Shown: in pieces, positions 11,076-22,752 of the stretch
How the letters are laid out: each line of letters opens with the position of its first letter
Numbering within the stretch: the first letter of the stretch is position 1
DNA from: Cryptomeria japonica
Lineage: Eukaryota > Streptophyta > Pinopsida > Cupressales > Cupressaceae
Assembly: GCF_030272615.1 (NCBI RefSeq)
Contig: NC_081409.1
Location: 210,870,257-210,934,256, forward strand
Length of the DNA stretch: 64,000 nucleotides
Reading direction: 5' to 3'
Position numbers and translations under genes: made by a program
Notes under the pieces: generated by a model
Database searches by the model: none
What the model was told of the DNA's origin: nothing
Seen by the model: only the letters and a program-made list of their open reading frames with translations

Positions 11076-12706
11076 GTGAGTGGCAGCCAAATCCTTACAT
11101 AGGTTTTATGATTTTATGTAGAATTATTTTTGACTAGATGGAACTTTAATGCATTACATATAAAACTGAGAAGCTTAATGTAATGTTATGTAATGTGAGC
11201 AAACTTACAGTTGATTGTCCTCTTAGGTTGTTGTACTACTCACCATTGTTCCATACTAATTATCTTTTTCCTTTCTTTGTTCCTTGTGAGAAACTGTTTC
11301 AGGAATTCTTGTGGTGCGTTTAATTGTAACTTTTTGTGTCTTCACCAGGATTTCATTTTCTTGCAGGGTTTGTTTTTCTTTGCCCTGGCTGGTGGGAGAT
11401 ATGGGTTGTACATGGGGCATTATTTAAGTGATGAAACAATTCTAGCAATTTCTTCAATTCTAGAAGAGCATAACTTCAACCAAAAATAATAAATGTTTTC
11501 TCTTTTTGTTTTGCAAACAAACACTTGATATTACTTATTTTTCTTTTCCATTTTGTGGGTGTGAGGGGGAGAGCTTTGAGATTTTTCATGCAATTTCTGT
11601 GTGTGTCAGCTTCTGGTTTCTCGTCCCTGCATTTTCAAGGGTTTGATAAACTCTGTCAGGGTAGGGTTTCTTTTCAATTTGTACATTCACTGGCATGTGT
11701 TAGGAAATCTATGTTTAGTGGTCATATTATTATGTATTAGTTACGAGTTGTTTTAAACTTTTAACAACTCGCTAATATCTTAATGAGGTAGAACCATATG
11801 AGGAATTTAAGGATGGATTTCCTCAATATATGTAATGGTTTTGTTGACGTGTATTTTGTACACTGCCTAACACAGAATAAAATACCCAAGGGTACCTTAT
11901 CCTCTCTTGAGTAAAGCCTCTGATTGCTGAAGATATCGCGAAAAAGGATCAATCAGGATGACTCCAAGGTTCTTGTATGTAGGATCTCTACGTGTGGATA
12001 AGCTCTTTGTGGTATGATGTGATTTGCTGGAATCACAAGGGGACTTACACTTGTGCTTGAACTTCTGATTTGCTTTGAATATTGCTGGAACACAGGCTCT
12101 TACTAGCTTAGACTTGAAAAAAAGGAAAAAAGATGAGGGCGAGGAAAAGATCTAATCCTAACACTAAGAATGTAAGAGCAATGATTGATCTTTGATGAAA
12201 TTCTAACTAAGTCTTGTTTTGACATCTCAGGACCATCTCCACAAGGCTAGTGTGATCTTCGAAGGAAAGCTTTATGATGTTCAAATCATCATTGCAGGCA
12301 TAGACACCATCAGGTTGATGCATATCAATGAAGAAGCGACAATTGAAGTTAGGTTTAAGTTGAATGATTCGAGTTGACTACACAAGGCAAGTCTGCAATC
12401 AACAAACTGCTAGTAGTATGGATATACGAATTTCACCATCAATCAAGCACATTTCTTCCACTCATCTAATAACATGAAATCAAATATGAGAAGTATAAAG
12501 ACCACGCAAATTGTCGAATCGACCCATAAATTTCACCATTTCTTCAATGAAGTTACAAGTCTTTTACAACAACATCTTGGCAACAATCTTTGCCTTCTCT
12601 CTCTACTCTACTCTAATTGCTATTCTAATACTTCCAACTGCTTACTAACTATTCTAACTCTCTCTAATTATTCTAACTATTGCCTTTACAAAATGAAATG
12701 CCAGGG

Positions 12707-12714
12707 CTTATATA
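12707..12714 (-). promoter_or_regulatory. TATA box of LTR A2
   Basis: The minus strand reads CACTATATAAGCCC. It is at the position equivalent to the TATA boxes of copies A1 and A3, with the telo-box palindrome upstream at 12779-12796. Confidence 0.65.
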
Positions 12715-12778
12715 GTGCCCTCAATACAATTCGATGACTTAGATCAATTCGAGATCAATGGCCAAGATTCAACAATGA

Positions 12779-12796
12779 AAACCCTAATTAGGGTTT
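12779..12796. promoter_or_regulatory. Palindromic telo-box in U3 of LTR A2
   Basis: AAACCCTAATTAGGGTTT is identical to the palindrome in copy A1, about 65 bp upstream of the TATA box in element orientation. Confidence 0.6.
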
Positions 12797-14204
12797 GTTA
12801 CAACCATTACATAACATTTAATGCTTGACCAATGATAAAATTGTATTGCTTGGACACATGTCCTCTCTAGAAAATTCCACCAATGGATAGCTGGGGTAGG
12901 TACATCAGAGTTTGTGCCACCTTCCATGAGTTAGGTACATTGAATCTGGAAATGCTGAGGTGGACCACACTGATTGGAGAAGTGATGACTAGGATGCCAC
13001 CTCGTCTGACACTTGTAACTTGGTAAATATTCAACTTGGTGTTGTTGAGAAGCTAGCTTTAATTAATTCATCTGGAACTATCTGCTTCTTCAACGAACCC
13101 TTGTTCTAACTTCTTGTGTCCTTGATGTGCAGGACGATTGATGTACCTTGCCTTGGAATACTGGATTGGAGAAGTCGCCCTTGATGACGTTAGTCCAAAG
13201 AAGGCCGTCCTTGTCGATGCTAGGTTGGAGGAGGTCGCCCTTGTCCTTGCTTGACCGTCCTTGATCTGGCTTGATTTTCCTTGAGGAGAGTCTTCCGACT
13301 TGTGGATCTTTCGAGCTTGGGAGTCGCCATCTTGGTACTTACACAACATTTCAAAATTAGTAATATATCTTTGAAAAAATTAAACTTTAAAAGGAAGATT
13401 CAAGATTTTAATTAGGAAACTTCATGATAAATCTTGAGTTATCATTTCCTAATTTAGGATTTTCAAAGCAAAATTTAAATCTTCAAAAATGGTGCCAAGG
13501 TGATTACGCCATACCTCCACTTGGGAATTAATTCTAAAAAATGATGCAAAAATAGGAATTCGCTAGGCAAAATGTAGATCAAAACTCCCTTTAGCAAAAT
13601 GCGCCCCCTTTAGCTTGGAAAAGAACTCCATCTTCCACTAGCTTCTTCAAGATCTGGAAATTCGCCTTCAAATACCTTCAAAACATCTGGAATTTATCCT
13701 CCAATCTAGCAAGAAATACGCCTCTCCAATAGCCTTCAAGATGAATTTCGCCCCTCTTAGTCTCCACTCCTGGTAGAAATTCGCTCCTCAAATTGCTCTT
13801 CCAAATCGCACTTGAAATGATGAGTGAATGATTTGAATAATGAAAAACATGCCTCAAATATATAGAGCGCTCACCATTTTATTTCCATGGGCCGACTTGG
13901 AAAAAAAAGGCCAAAAGATAAATAAAAAATTAATAAAAGAAGAGGCCGACTTGATAAAAACATTGAATAATACCCCAAGCGCTCCAATTTTATTTTATTT
14001 TTTTAAAATAATAATAATTAATTTAAAATGCCTTTATAATTAAAAATTTCGATTTTTAAGGCTCAAAATTAATTATTAAATGCCATGCGCCATCATTAAA
14101 TGTCAATTTAATTTCAAAATATTTCAAGGTTTTATTGAATTTGGCATTTAATGCAATTTGAAGGATATTGGCGCCCAAGCATGGGAAAATAATAGATATC
14201 AACA

Positions 14205-15740
14205 AGATCGCTCTGGTCCCTTGGAGAGGGACAGGAGCGCCTATACCTTTTGGACCTCACACTTCTTGTTTTTTACGTCCAAGACCTCATTTTTGACGTC
14301 CAAGATGGCATTTTTACTTAGAATTTCGAGCTCAATTTATTCGATCTTTGAAATGAGTGCACTTTAAAGCATTTTCGCCCTGGTCCCTTGGTGAGGGACA
14401 GGAGCGCCTTGGCCATTTTGAGCAAGTTTTGTGGTCCTTTGCAACTTCGTTCCTCTTAGAGACATCCCAAACATCATTTTGACTCTGTATCTTGGCTTGG
14501 ACTCGACCAAATTCGGAAGGGAATGCTAGATAATGCATATTTCGCCCTGGTCCCTTGGAGAGGGACAGGAGCGAACTTTCATTTGTAAGCTCATTTGTGT
14601 TTTGCCAACCTTCAAGATTATCTTCAACGGATTGGTTGGGTCGCCTTTCCTTCATCTCAAATTTGAAATTCGCTTTTCCTTGGTCCAAAACTTGTCCTTT
14701 GAGAAAATCGCTCTGGTCCCTTGGAGAGGGACAGGAGCTATCTTTAAAATTCGCCTTGGTCCCTGACAGAGGGACAGGAGCGAACTTGACTTCTTGGGTA
14801 GATTTTCTCCTTCGGGGTCCATTCAAGTTATATTCAATAGGCAAAACGTACCTTCCTTGATCTCTTCCAAATCGCGAAAATCATTTAATCCTGCAAAAAT
14901 AAGGCAAACTTGGTGTTCAAGCTCCGGTCCTTCAGTGAGGGACAGGAGCGCTTTGGGCAAAATAGGTCTCACTTGTGCTTTGCAATCTTCAAATTTATCT
15001 TCAACGGATCGATTGCGTCTTCCTTCACCCACCTCAAACGTAAAACTTGTTTTTCTCTTGCCCGAATCTTGTCTTGAGGGAAAATCGCTCTGGTCCCTTG
15101 GAGAGGGACAGGAGCGCCCTAGCCAGTCACCTTGGTCCCTTGGAGAGGGACAGGGGCGAACTTGTTCCTTAGGCCGATTTTCTTCATTGTGGCGTACTTA
15201 AGTTATATTCAACGGGCAAAACATACTTCCCTTGACCTCCTCAAATCGCGAAACCACTTAAATCTTGCAAGGATAATGCAAAATTGGAATTCAAGCTCCG
15301 GTCCTTCAGTGAGGGACAGGAGCGATTTTTGCTCTCAGGGCCAAATCTTTTTACTTTTCACTTCAAATTTCCTTCGCTGAGGAAAATATCATCTCTTTAC
15401 ACGCCATGAATAAAAGTTCGAGTCCAAACAAGGTCTAAAAATGTGTATATGAATAAAATCGCTCTGGTCCCTTGGTGAGGGACAGGAGCGAATTTACCTT
15501 TCTAGACAAATACTTCATCATTTCATCGTCCTTAATCAAGTCTGGATGCTCTATCACGTTCATTTTGTCCTCCATCATGCCTTTGATGTCTCAATTTGTC
15601 CAAACAAGGTCAGGAATGACTCCACTAAGCTTTTTCGCTCTGGACCCTTGGTGAGGGACATGAGCGATTCGCCTTGGACCCTTGGAGAGGGACAGGAGCG
15701 AAATTTGCTCTGGATCCTCAGTGAAGGACAGGAGCGAAAT
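14205..15740. repeat. Array of 13 hairpin-forming units in LTR A2
   Basis: About 13 copies of a roughly 30-bp motif, cgctctGGTCCCTtggagAGGGACaggagcg, whose core GTCCCT/AGGGAC is an inverted repeat with a 5-bp loop. Starts are near 14208, 14376, 14541, 14706, 14750, 14921, 15084, 15129, 15295, 15458, 15633, 15668 and 15706. Many starts are 161-176 bp apart. A higher-order unit of about 375 bp is visible (about 14590-14965 and 14970-15340). Open frames across the array are repeat artefacts. Confidence 0.85.
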
Positions 15741-15904
15741 TTGACTTTTCGAACTCTCTATCAGGATAATTTTAATGGAATATAACATTTAAGTATAAGA
15801 ACTTATACTTTAAGTTATATTCCATATATACTTTCAGGATGTTTGAGAGTGGTTTCAGACCTCCAGGAGTTATATTGCAAAATCTAGTTTTTTGAGGTTT
15901 TTCA

Positions 15905-16045
15905 GTTTCCAGACTTAGTCAAATTCAGGATCAGGACATTCCAGACTTAGCCAAATTTCAGGATCAGGACGTTCAGACTTAGCCAAATTTTCAGGACATT
16001 CCAGACTTAGCCAAATTTCAGGATCAAGACATCACTCAAGCCGGA
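15905..16045. repeat. About 33-40-bp tandem repeat in LTR A2
   Basis: Four imperfect copies of 'cagacttagccaaatttcag' followed by 'gatcaggacatt'. It lies near the 5' end of the LTR in element orientation. Confidence 0.75.
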
Positions 16046-16254
16046 CTTGCTTATCCATGTGATCACCTGGGCGACACTCAAAATGCAAAGGCTAACTAAC
16101 AAAACCCTAAAAGACCAAAAAACAAACCCTAAAAAACAAAAAAAAGCAAGGGTCCCCATTTGCAATGGGGCGATGTGTGAAATGGTCACAACAGGTTTGA
16201 AACGAGGAATATGGAGCGATTCTATTGTTTGTGTGAAAGCTCTGAAAGTTAATA

Positions 16255-16266
16255 TGGTATTAGAGC
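16255..16266 (+). other. Primer-binding site of the copia element
   Basis: TGGTATTAGAGC directly follows the 5' LTR end (...gttaata). It differs at one base from TGGTATCAGAGC, the initiator-tRNA-Met type primer site of many plant copia elements. The LTR end reads TA where CA is expected, also a C-to-T change. Confidence 0.8.
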
Positions 16267-16571
16267 AGCCTGCATTTGTCTCTGTTTAGTTTTCATTCTG
16301 TTATGCTTGGGTAGATGAATCTATCATGATGTGATTGAATTCATTTTATCTCACCACTTCATCTCCAAGTCAACTTGAGAGATAATGAATGAACACTGTC
16401 AAGAGTGAGAATTTTTAACGTTGAGGTGAAACATAATATTCTGGAGTCCTGCAAGAGCAATGCGTGGAGTTGGTGTGATTAGAGATTGAGCCAGACACCA
16501 TTAAATTAGGAATCCAACAATAGTGGGTGACAAAGTCAAAGAAATTCCAAAGGCGGAGATCAAGGCAGAAT

Positions 16572-16655
16572 ATTTGATCTTGAACGTGGCCATCTGATCT
16601 TGAGTGTGGCAGAAGGACATCTGATCTTGAATGTGGCAGAAGGACATCTGATCTG
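16572..16655. repeat. About 28-31-bp tandem repeat in copia leader
   Basis: Three units of 'catctgatcttgaatgtggc' plus 'agaagga' lie in the untranslated leader between PBS and gag. Confidence 0.75.
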
Positions 16656-17139
16656 TAGACCCAAGAAGAGTGTCGAGAAGACCTTGCTCGCTTGCAACGT
16701 TGCACAAGATGTTGTGGTTGGTGAAAGAAAGAGCTGTTGCTGCCTTCGTGCACTAGTGTTTAAGTCATTGTTCTTGAAATAATCCTCTTTGCTTTGGCTG
16801 ATGCTTGGTGTGTTGAAGTTCTAAATGTGGTTGATGCCATCAATCACATGGTTTATGTGCTAAGAATGTGGATGTGAGTTTAACCAAAAAAGTAGGCCTA
16901 TCTATGTGCGAGGAATGAGGATTACCATGGTGCTCAGAGATCTGAATGTGAGGATGATGAGGAAAGTTATTTTGCGACTCTAATTTTCAAACTAGTGGAT
17001 TAGGTTTCTACTCTCCCTCTTCTCCCCCACAGGTAAGTGTTTGCTCATCCTTAAATATGTTCCTAGCAGCTTAACTTTCTCTATCATGTGTTCTCTTTTA
17101 TTTGTATTACAAAATAAGCAGATGTGTATGTAGAAGATA

Positions 17140-17700
17140 CTGGGTTTGACCCTGCTGGACCTCGTGCTCAGACCGGGTCCACCCGGGTTTAGGTTCACAC
17201 TTGGGTCCGGGTCAGGTTTGCGTTTGCTTCTGGCCCGCCTTCAGTCGTGAAAGTTTATAATGAATAAAACATTAAAAATTATTCTAACTTTATTATTCGG
17301 TTAAAGTTTTATAATAAATTTATTCATTATTATCTATATAATATAATAGATAATATATATAATATTATTAATTTATTCTATCATATAATATAATATAATA
17401 AATTGTATATTATTATACATAATATTATTAATTTATTATATAATTTAGTATTAATACACAATATTATTGTATAATATTAATATATATATTTAGATTTTGC
17501 ATATAATATGTATATATACTATTAAATGTATATTTGGTTTTTGCGTGTTATATATATGTATGTATGTATGTATGTACAGACAGACCCAACCCACAAACCC
17601 AAAGGGCAAAAATAATTTTGCCTGAACCCACGAACCAGGTTCGCATCCCCGAGCTTGAGCCCAAACTTCAACTGGTAACTTAGGAATTTTTAGACAAATT
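17140..17700. repeat. AT-rich/TATG repeat block with GC-rich flanks
   Basis: A core of nearly pure A/T (17225-17540) and a short TATG microsatellite (about 17553-17575) are bordered by 'gaccgggtccacccgggttt' on the left and 'ccacgaaccaggttcgcatc' on the right. The two flanks are rich in imperfect GGGTTC-type words in opposite senses. It looks like an insertion in the copia leader just before gag, but I could not assign a family. Confidence 0.5.
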
Positions 17701-17732
17701 TATCTGAAGAATTTTCTTAGGAAAACAAGGCC

Positions 17733-18218
17733 ATGGATAAATTAAATTTCATTGAGAAATTCAAAGGTAGAGATTTTCACACATGGCAAATACAGATGCA
17801 GTTACATTTGATAGAAAAAGATTTTTGGGATGTTGTCAAACTGAACTCAGTCTCACTAACTAATGCAAATGATCTTGCTAAGTGGAATATCAAAAATCAA
17901 AAAGCGTTGGGCACTATTGGCCTTGGTTTGTCAAAAGCATACTTGTACCATGTGGATTTTATGAAGTTTGTAAAAGAGATTTGGGAGCCATTAAACAAGC
18001 TTTTTTTATCCGAAGCAGAAAGTGCTAAGACAAAACTGAAGGAAAGATTGTATGGATTGAAGATGGATAAAAGTGCAAAAATAGCAGTTCATATAAGTTT
18101 CACCCCCTACTAAATCAGTTAGCTGGCATTAATGAACGAGTAAAAGATGATGATGCAAAAGCAACAATACTTTTGAATAGTATACCTAAGAATATGTTTG
18201 GTATGGTGTTTACATTAA
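17733..18218 (+). pseudogene. Copia gag, 5' part (UBN2/DUF4219-like)
   Basis: It starts 'MDKLNFIEKFKGRDFHTWQI', the typical 'F-x-G-x-N/D-F-x-x-W-x-x-x-M' opening of copia gag proteins, which form the virus-like particle. It continues with 'IGLGLSKAYLYHVDFM' and 'AKTKLKERLYGLKM'. A frame break occurs near 18110. The sequence continues as gag-like ('NDDAKATILLNSIPKNMFGM') up to 18223, where a family-B solo LTR is inserted. Confidence 0.8.
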
Positions 18219-18223
18219 GCAAG

Positions 18224-19402
18224 TGTCATGTCCCCGCCATGACACTAGACTGAAACATTGAACAAATCTTAATTACAATCTGGAAATTGTTTTACAATAT
18301 GTAAGACTTCACAATTTCTCCTCCCCCAGTGATAATCATGAGGTAGCAGCAGTTCGTGTTCTACAGCAGGCTGTGTTTAATAAGGAATATTATACATTGA
18401 ATAATATGGATCATTCCTCCTCTAGTTACAATGATCTCCTGCAAGCAACAATTAATTATTAGTTAAGTATAAACAATATTGCTAAGAGCTGATTTGAATC
18501 ATTCCATAAGTTTAAGAAAAGCAGCGGTCAAACAAAGACTTGCCTCTCCTACAAGCAATTGTGTCCAAAGGGAAGGTCATGACCCTCCAACACTGACGGA
18601 AGGATATAAAGGATTGACCAAGCATTCAAAGAAAGGGCATGGGAAAAAAAAAGAGGATCTGATCCGAGTGAAACATGATTCAGACCATACAGCCATTATA
18701 CAGAATATACAGCCATTATACAGAATAAAGTAAAGTAATTGGTATGGAAACTAAGTGTGTTATGCATCGATCCTTCTATATGTGTTCATGGGCCTTGTTT
18801 CTAATAAGAATGTTTCTTGAACTATTTTTCTCTAAATAAATAGATAATATATATGCATATACACATGTATGATTGCCCCATAACCAATCAGATGTGAGTT
18901 GGAGGGAATAAGATAGGGAGATGTGGTTTACCAGCTCCGCTGAACTAAGTAGACCACCCCAAGGGATAGAACTAGTCATAGTTGGACATTCCTGCCGCTT
19001 GGCAAATAGATTACCCCAAAGGATGGAACTGGTCATAGTTGGACGTTCCTACTGCTTGGCGAATAGATTACCCCAAGGGATGGAACTGGTCATAGTTGGA
19101 CATTCCTGCCGCTTGTGGGATAAGAGGCAAGTTCCCATGATTTGTTTGTGGCGTGCTCTTGGGCTTAGTTGGGTTGGGTAGTTTAGTGGCGCCCTTTTGA
19201 GATTCCTACCGAACTAAGTTATGATTGGTTATGGGATAGTTGGCTAGTCATAATACTTACCATAATCTACTTATTTATTAACTGATGTATTTGTTCCTTA
19301 TTTCTTAAATTATTAATGATTAATTAAGTTCACTTTAATATGTTATTGTTGGAAATGTTGTTTTGTGCACAAACAGGTTAAAACCAGTTTGGGGACATTA
19401 CA
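18224..19402 (+). mobile_element. Solo LTR, family B copy 1 (1.18 kb)
   Basis: It begins TGTCATGTCCCCGCC and ends GGGGACATTACA. The flanks are GCAAG (18219-18223) and ACAAG (19403-19407), a 4-of-5 match that fits an aged duplication. It splits the copia gag. The end motif GGGGACATTACA is shared with LTRs at 22747 and 25177, and nearly with 37118. Confidence 0.8.
18953..19125. repeat. About 58-bp tandem repeat inside solo LTR B1
   Basis: Three units of 'accccaagggatagaact' and 'ggtcatagttggacattcct' with 'gccgcttggc' (starts near 18956, 19012, 19070). Confidence 0.85.
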
Positions 19403-19407
19403 ACAAG

Positions 19408-19740
19408 GTAATTTGAAGGAGTAATCTCTACTTTGCTTGACCATAATGAACACTTAGAATTTGAAGAAGTCTTATATGTACATAATAAAGCAATCTTGCT
19501 TTCAAGTAAGGAAAGTACAAATTCAAGCATTTCTCTTCAAAAGGAAAAATAAAACGCTTCTATCATAATGAAGTACGACATGTAATTTTGAATTGTAAGA
19601 CGAGGGCCCATGATCTGCTAGATAACAAACTGGATAAACATGCTTCCTTAGCTGAAGAAACAAGTCGGGAAAACTATGGCAATGATAAAGAGCTATCTTG
19701 TCCTAGTGATGAAGAAATTGTGTTTTAAATAAATTCAAGG
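19408..19740 (+). pseudogene. Copia gag, 3' part with decayed zinc knuckle
   Basis: After the nested LTR the copia gag resumes: 'LDHNEHLEFEEVLYV', then 'FYHNEVRHVILNCKTRAHDL', which is a CCHC knuckle whose first cysteines are lost. It then reads 'LDKHASLAEETS', and a stop follows 'SDEEIVF'. Frame changes are needed. A run of ten to twelve G residues lies downstream near 19898. Confidence 0.65.
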
Positions 19741-20282
19741 TTGGAGGTAGGAGGCAATGGATAAAGGAGGACACTTAGTGTCCTCATGTCAGTCACCAAA
19801 GATGGGGCTGCTTATTAGATTTGGTGGCAATTCATTTTCTATTGTGGTTTGTTCTTCTATTTTCTATGTTTTAATAACTAGAAATTTAACATCATTTGGG
19901 GGGGGGGGGGATATGACAGTAATATTCCATTTCCAGTAGCAGTGATAATTTCCTTTGTTGTTTGAGATTAAGTGGCAATGATCAACAATAATGGCTATTT
20001 CTATTCATATGTGTGTTATTTCCTTATGTTACTTTCTAGTGTAAAATATTGTAGTAAATAAAAGCACTAGTGTCATGCAATTCATGGATTTTGAAATGGT
20101 TAGTGGTAATCTAGAAAACCATATGAGGTGAACAGATGAGTTGGTTCTTGTTCGTGTCTAGGTTTATGGTAACCTTGTGCAAAAACCATGAAGTTTGATG
20201 AAGGGTGCCTTTCATTTGAATCAAAATCATGAGCGTAGTTTAAAGTATGAAATTTTTACCATGTTCGGACTAAGGGTGAGAA

Positions 20283-20608
20283 TGTTAGGAAAAGTATATT
20301 TAGTGCTCATATTGTTATCTATTAGTTACGAGTTGTTTTAACATATCACTAATATTAGAATTAGGTAGAACCATATGAGGAATTTAAGGAACGATTTCCT
20401 CAATGTATTTAATGGTTTGAAATGAGGAATATGGAGCAATTCTATTGTTATCTATTAGTTACGAGTTGTTTTAACATATCACTAATATTAGAATTAGGTA
20501 GAACCATATGAGGAATTTAAGGAACGATTTCCTCAATGTATGTAATGGTTTGAAATGAGGAATATGGAGCAATTCTATTGTTTGTATGAAAGCTTTGAAA
20601 GAATAATA
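20283..20608 (+). repeat. Copia 3' LTR with internal 133-bp tandem duplication
   Basis: It starts TGTTAGGAAAAGTATATT after the purine tract at about 20270-20282. The segment starting at 20311 is repeated at 20444 (offset 133 bp); both junctions carry 'attgtt'. Without the duplication the LTR is about 195 bp, matching the roughly 200-bp 5' LTR. Both internal copies preserve the empty site of the 4.35-kb insertion. Confidence 0.88.
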
Positions 20609-20623
20609 TGAATTGATTATCTC

Positions 20624-20848
20624 TTGTTTGCAGCCAAATTGAGGTTTGTACTTTGTACAAGGGTTTTTGTGCCTACCAAGAAACATCTTCCTCTAAAAAT
20701 TGTTAGAATAAAAGTAGCTCATATATCAAAAGTTGCAAGTCATTTCATTGTGACAAAGATAGTAGTAAAATTGCCAAGATACATTTACTGGCCAAATATG
20801 CATGTTTATGCTGCAACATTAATAAGGGGATGCGTGTTATCATCATGA
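20624..20848 (+). pseudogene. Ty3/gypsy integrase zinc-binding fragment
   Basis: The translation contains 'FVPTKKHLPLKIVRIKVAH' and 'HFIVTKIVVKLPRYIYWPNM', ending 'LIRGCVL'. This matches the H-H-C-C zinc-binding domain of gypsy integrases (VP ... L/I ... H ... GHFG-x-xKT ... YYWP-M ... C). One Gly (GHFG) is changed and the second Cys reads Ser. It starts just after the copia 3' LTR, so the copia element may have landed in an older gypsy copy. Confidence 0.7.
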
Positions 20849-21736
20849 TAGTAGTGAGAGTTTAGTTGTTGTAGATGAGCAGCCATGTATTCCCAAGTCA
20901 TCATCCCTAGCTTTTATGAGCGCTAAAGCATGCAAGGGGAATCCCAAGTCATCATCCTTAGTCTTTATGTGCTAAAGTATGCAAGGGTTTTCCTTCATCT
21001 TGGTAAATTAGTTACCCATATTTCATTAATTTTCACTTAATTAAATAACTCCCCACATCGGAATGCCTGCGTGCCACTTTGGGCCAGGGACATCTTGGGA
21101 GACACTCGCATAACCCTCTAGTATCTATGACTTAGGCTCATCACATTCACCAATGAATGTGGCATAAAACTCAAACAATGTAATTTTCCAAATTTTCACT
21201 AATTTTCACATCACAATTGCCAATTTATCATTTCTTGCTAATCACATATAACATGAGCCAAACAGATCCAAATTCACGTTTTACAAGGTATATCTATACC
21301 TCCACATAATAATCTCTCATTATTTTCATCAAATTAACATTTTCATTTTTTTCACAAAAGCTCAAAAACCATTAATTTTCTTCAAACTCCATTAAAATAC
21401 CTTCAAAATTCATCAAAAATAAAAAATTATAAATTCAAAATTTCAAGAATACCAATTTGGTTTAAAAGTGCCGAACACCCCATTTTCAACACAAAACTCA
21501 TGTTTTCATCATTCTAGGAAAAATTGGGCATGGTAACCCCCGTGTTATGGAAAATTCACAAAATTTTCTACAAACAATTAAATGAATCATTGATTTCAAT
21601 TCTAGAAATACTGGGAATATTTTTCCTACTCTATTAAACACTTTCCAAACAAATAGAAACAAGAATGAAGCTAAATGGAGGAGAAATGAAGAACTTACCT
21701 AAGTTTTGCTAAAAATCCCAAATTGAATCTCTTCAC
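20849..21736. other. No gene recognised
   Basis: The stretch is AT-rich. It contains a roughly 55-bp near-duplicate ('cccaagtcatcatccntag' at about 20894 and 20944). No coding signal seen. Confidence 0.4.
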
Positions 21737-22747
21737 TGTAATGCCCCCACTTTGAAATAGAATTTAATAATAAACAGTAATAATTAAATTAAAATATTAA
21801 AAATTAAATTAAAATATTAAAAAATTAAATTAAAATATTAAAGAATATAATTAAAATTTAATCAATTTAATGAATGGTCAAAAGACAAAATGAAAAGTTG
21901 TGACTCCCTCAAACATGAGATATAAAAAGGTGAAGAGAACCTCATTTGAGGGGGGATAATTTGGGAATCAGAAGTGCAGTTCTGATTTAAATAAGAAGTG
22001 CAGATCTGATTGCGAAAGGTTGTGTCCCTTTCAAAGGGCAGAAATAATGAAGAGTTGTACACTTCCAAGGGGTGCTAATGATGAAAGGGTTTGTCTCTTG
22101 TGAAAGGGCATACATGATGAAGAGGTGTGACGTCTCCCTCACATTGAGAGACATGAAGGGAAGGATTCAAAAGCATCTAGTGACATCACCATTGATCAGA
22201 TCAGAACTGTTGTTAAGTTACAGGCAGTAACATCCTTGTTCTTGGTGGTATGCATGGGGATGTGCTCAATATGTATACTTAGTATATGAAGCCTGATAAT
22301 GTCTTATGCAGAATTTAATAGTAATATTAATATAGACTGCAATATGTATGACAGACATACTTAATTTCATATGCATTCATAATACATGAAAGATTATTAT
22401 ATTATTGGCCTAGTCTTAATTCATCTACTAAGTCCTATGAGGGGATAGGTTGGTGTGTGTAGGGAAAGGCGAGTAAATCCATCACAAGTGATGGTGAGCC
22501 CAAGATGGGTAGGGACGTAGTCCTGGGTCTTGAGGGAGCCTCTTTGTAGTTGGTGTTAGTGCCCTATGATAGTAAATCCCCATCCCTAATTAGGATTAGG
22601 AATAGGACTTAATATAATGAATGTTGAATGTGTTATGGATACTAATTCATGTAATAGTTTAAGAAATATGAATTGAAGCATAATAATGTATAGTAATGTG
22701 TGTTAATTCATTGGGAAACATGCAGCCTCCTAGTAGGGGACACTACA
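21737..22747 (+). mobile_element. Solo LTR, family B copy 2 (1.01 kb)
   Basis: It begins TGTAATGCCCCC and ends GTAGGGGACACTACA. The flanks are TTCAC (21732-21736) and TTCAT (22748-22752). Its last 400 bases are clearly homologous to the 3' half of the LTR at 23784-25177, for example 'gataggttggtgtntgtagg' and 'catcacaagtgatggtgagc'. No internal region adjoins it. Confidence 0.8.
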
Positions 22748-22752
22748 TTCAT

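Larger units (their letters stand above)
11842..16193 (-). mobile_element. Solo LTR, family A copy 2 (4.35 kb)
   Basis: Read on the minus strand it begins TGTTGTGACCATTTCACACA and ends ACACGTCAACA. A perfect 5-bp duplication, GGTTT, flanks it at 11837-11841 and 16194-16198. It sits in the 5' LTR of a copia element. The 3' LTR of that element shows the site without insertion, with a single GGTTT between 'tgtaat' and 'gaaatgagg' (about 20540-20560). This makes it a textbook solo LTR with a sister empty site. At 4,352 bp it is very long for an LTR. It carries a TATA box, the telo-box palindrome and a large hairpin-unit array. Confidence 0.95.
11698..20608 (+). mobile_element. Pol-deleted Ty1/copia element with nested solo LTRs
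   Basis: A roughly 200-bp 5' LTR (11698-11841 plus 16199-16254) starts TGTTAGGAAATC and is split by a family-A solo LTR. A primer site, TGGTATTAGAGC, follows at 16255. A copia-type gag begins at 17733. A purine tract 'aagggtgagaa' precedes the 3' LTR at 20283-20608. The 3' LTR matches the 5' LTR over its whole length and preserves the uninterrupted site. No protease, integrase or RT is visible between gag and the purine tract, so pol is deleted. I could not find a matching target duplication (left GCATG, right TGAAT), so exact ends or a single origin are not proven. Confidence 0.85.

Noticed and set aside
11211-11489. 92-codon frame just after the second visible S-acyltransferase exon
   Set aside because: No family match. 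The next family residues (TTYENF) are found at 42069 and join perfectly, so nothing is missing between.
14332-14844. 170-codon minus-strand frame and overlapping plus-strand frames
   Set aside because: They run across the hairpin-unit array of LTR A2 and repeat the same words (PSPRDQ, WSLGEGQ); no domain.
14205-15740. Regularly spaced palindromic repeats that could suggest a CRISPR array
   Set aside because: Plant nuclear retroelement context, no cas genes, variable spacing with a higher-order 375-bp repeat, and spacers that are themselves repeated.
19898-19910. Run of G residues as a quadruplex or regulatory signal
   Set aside because: A single homopolymer in a dead copia element, with no partner G-runs; probably slippage or a sequencing run-length issue.
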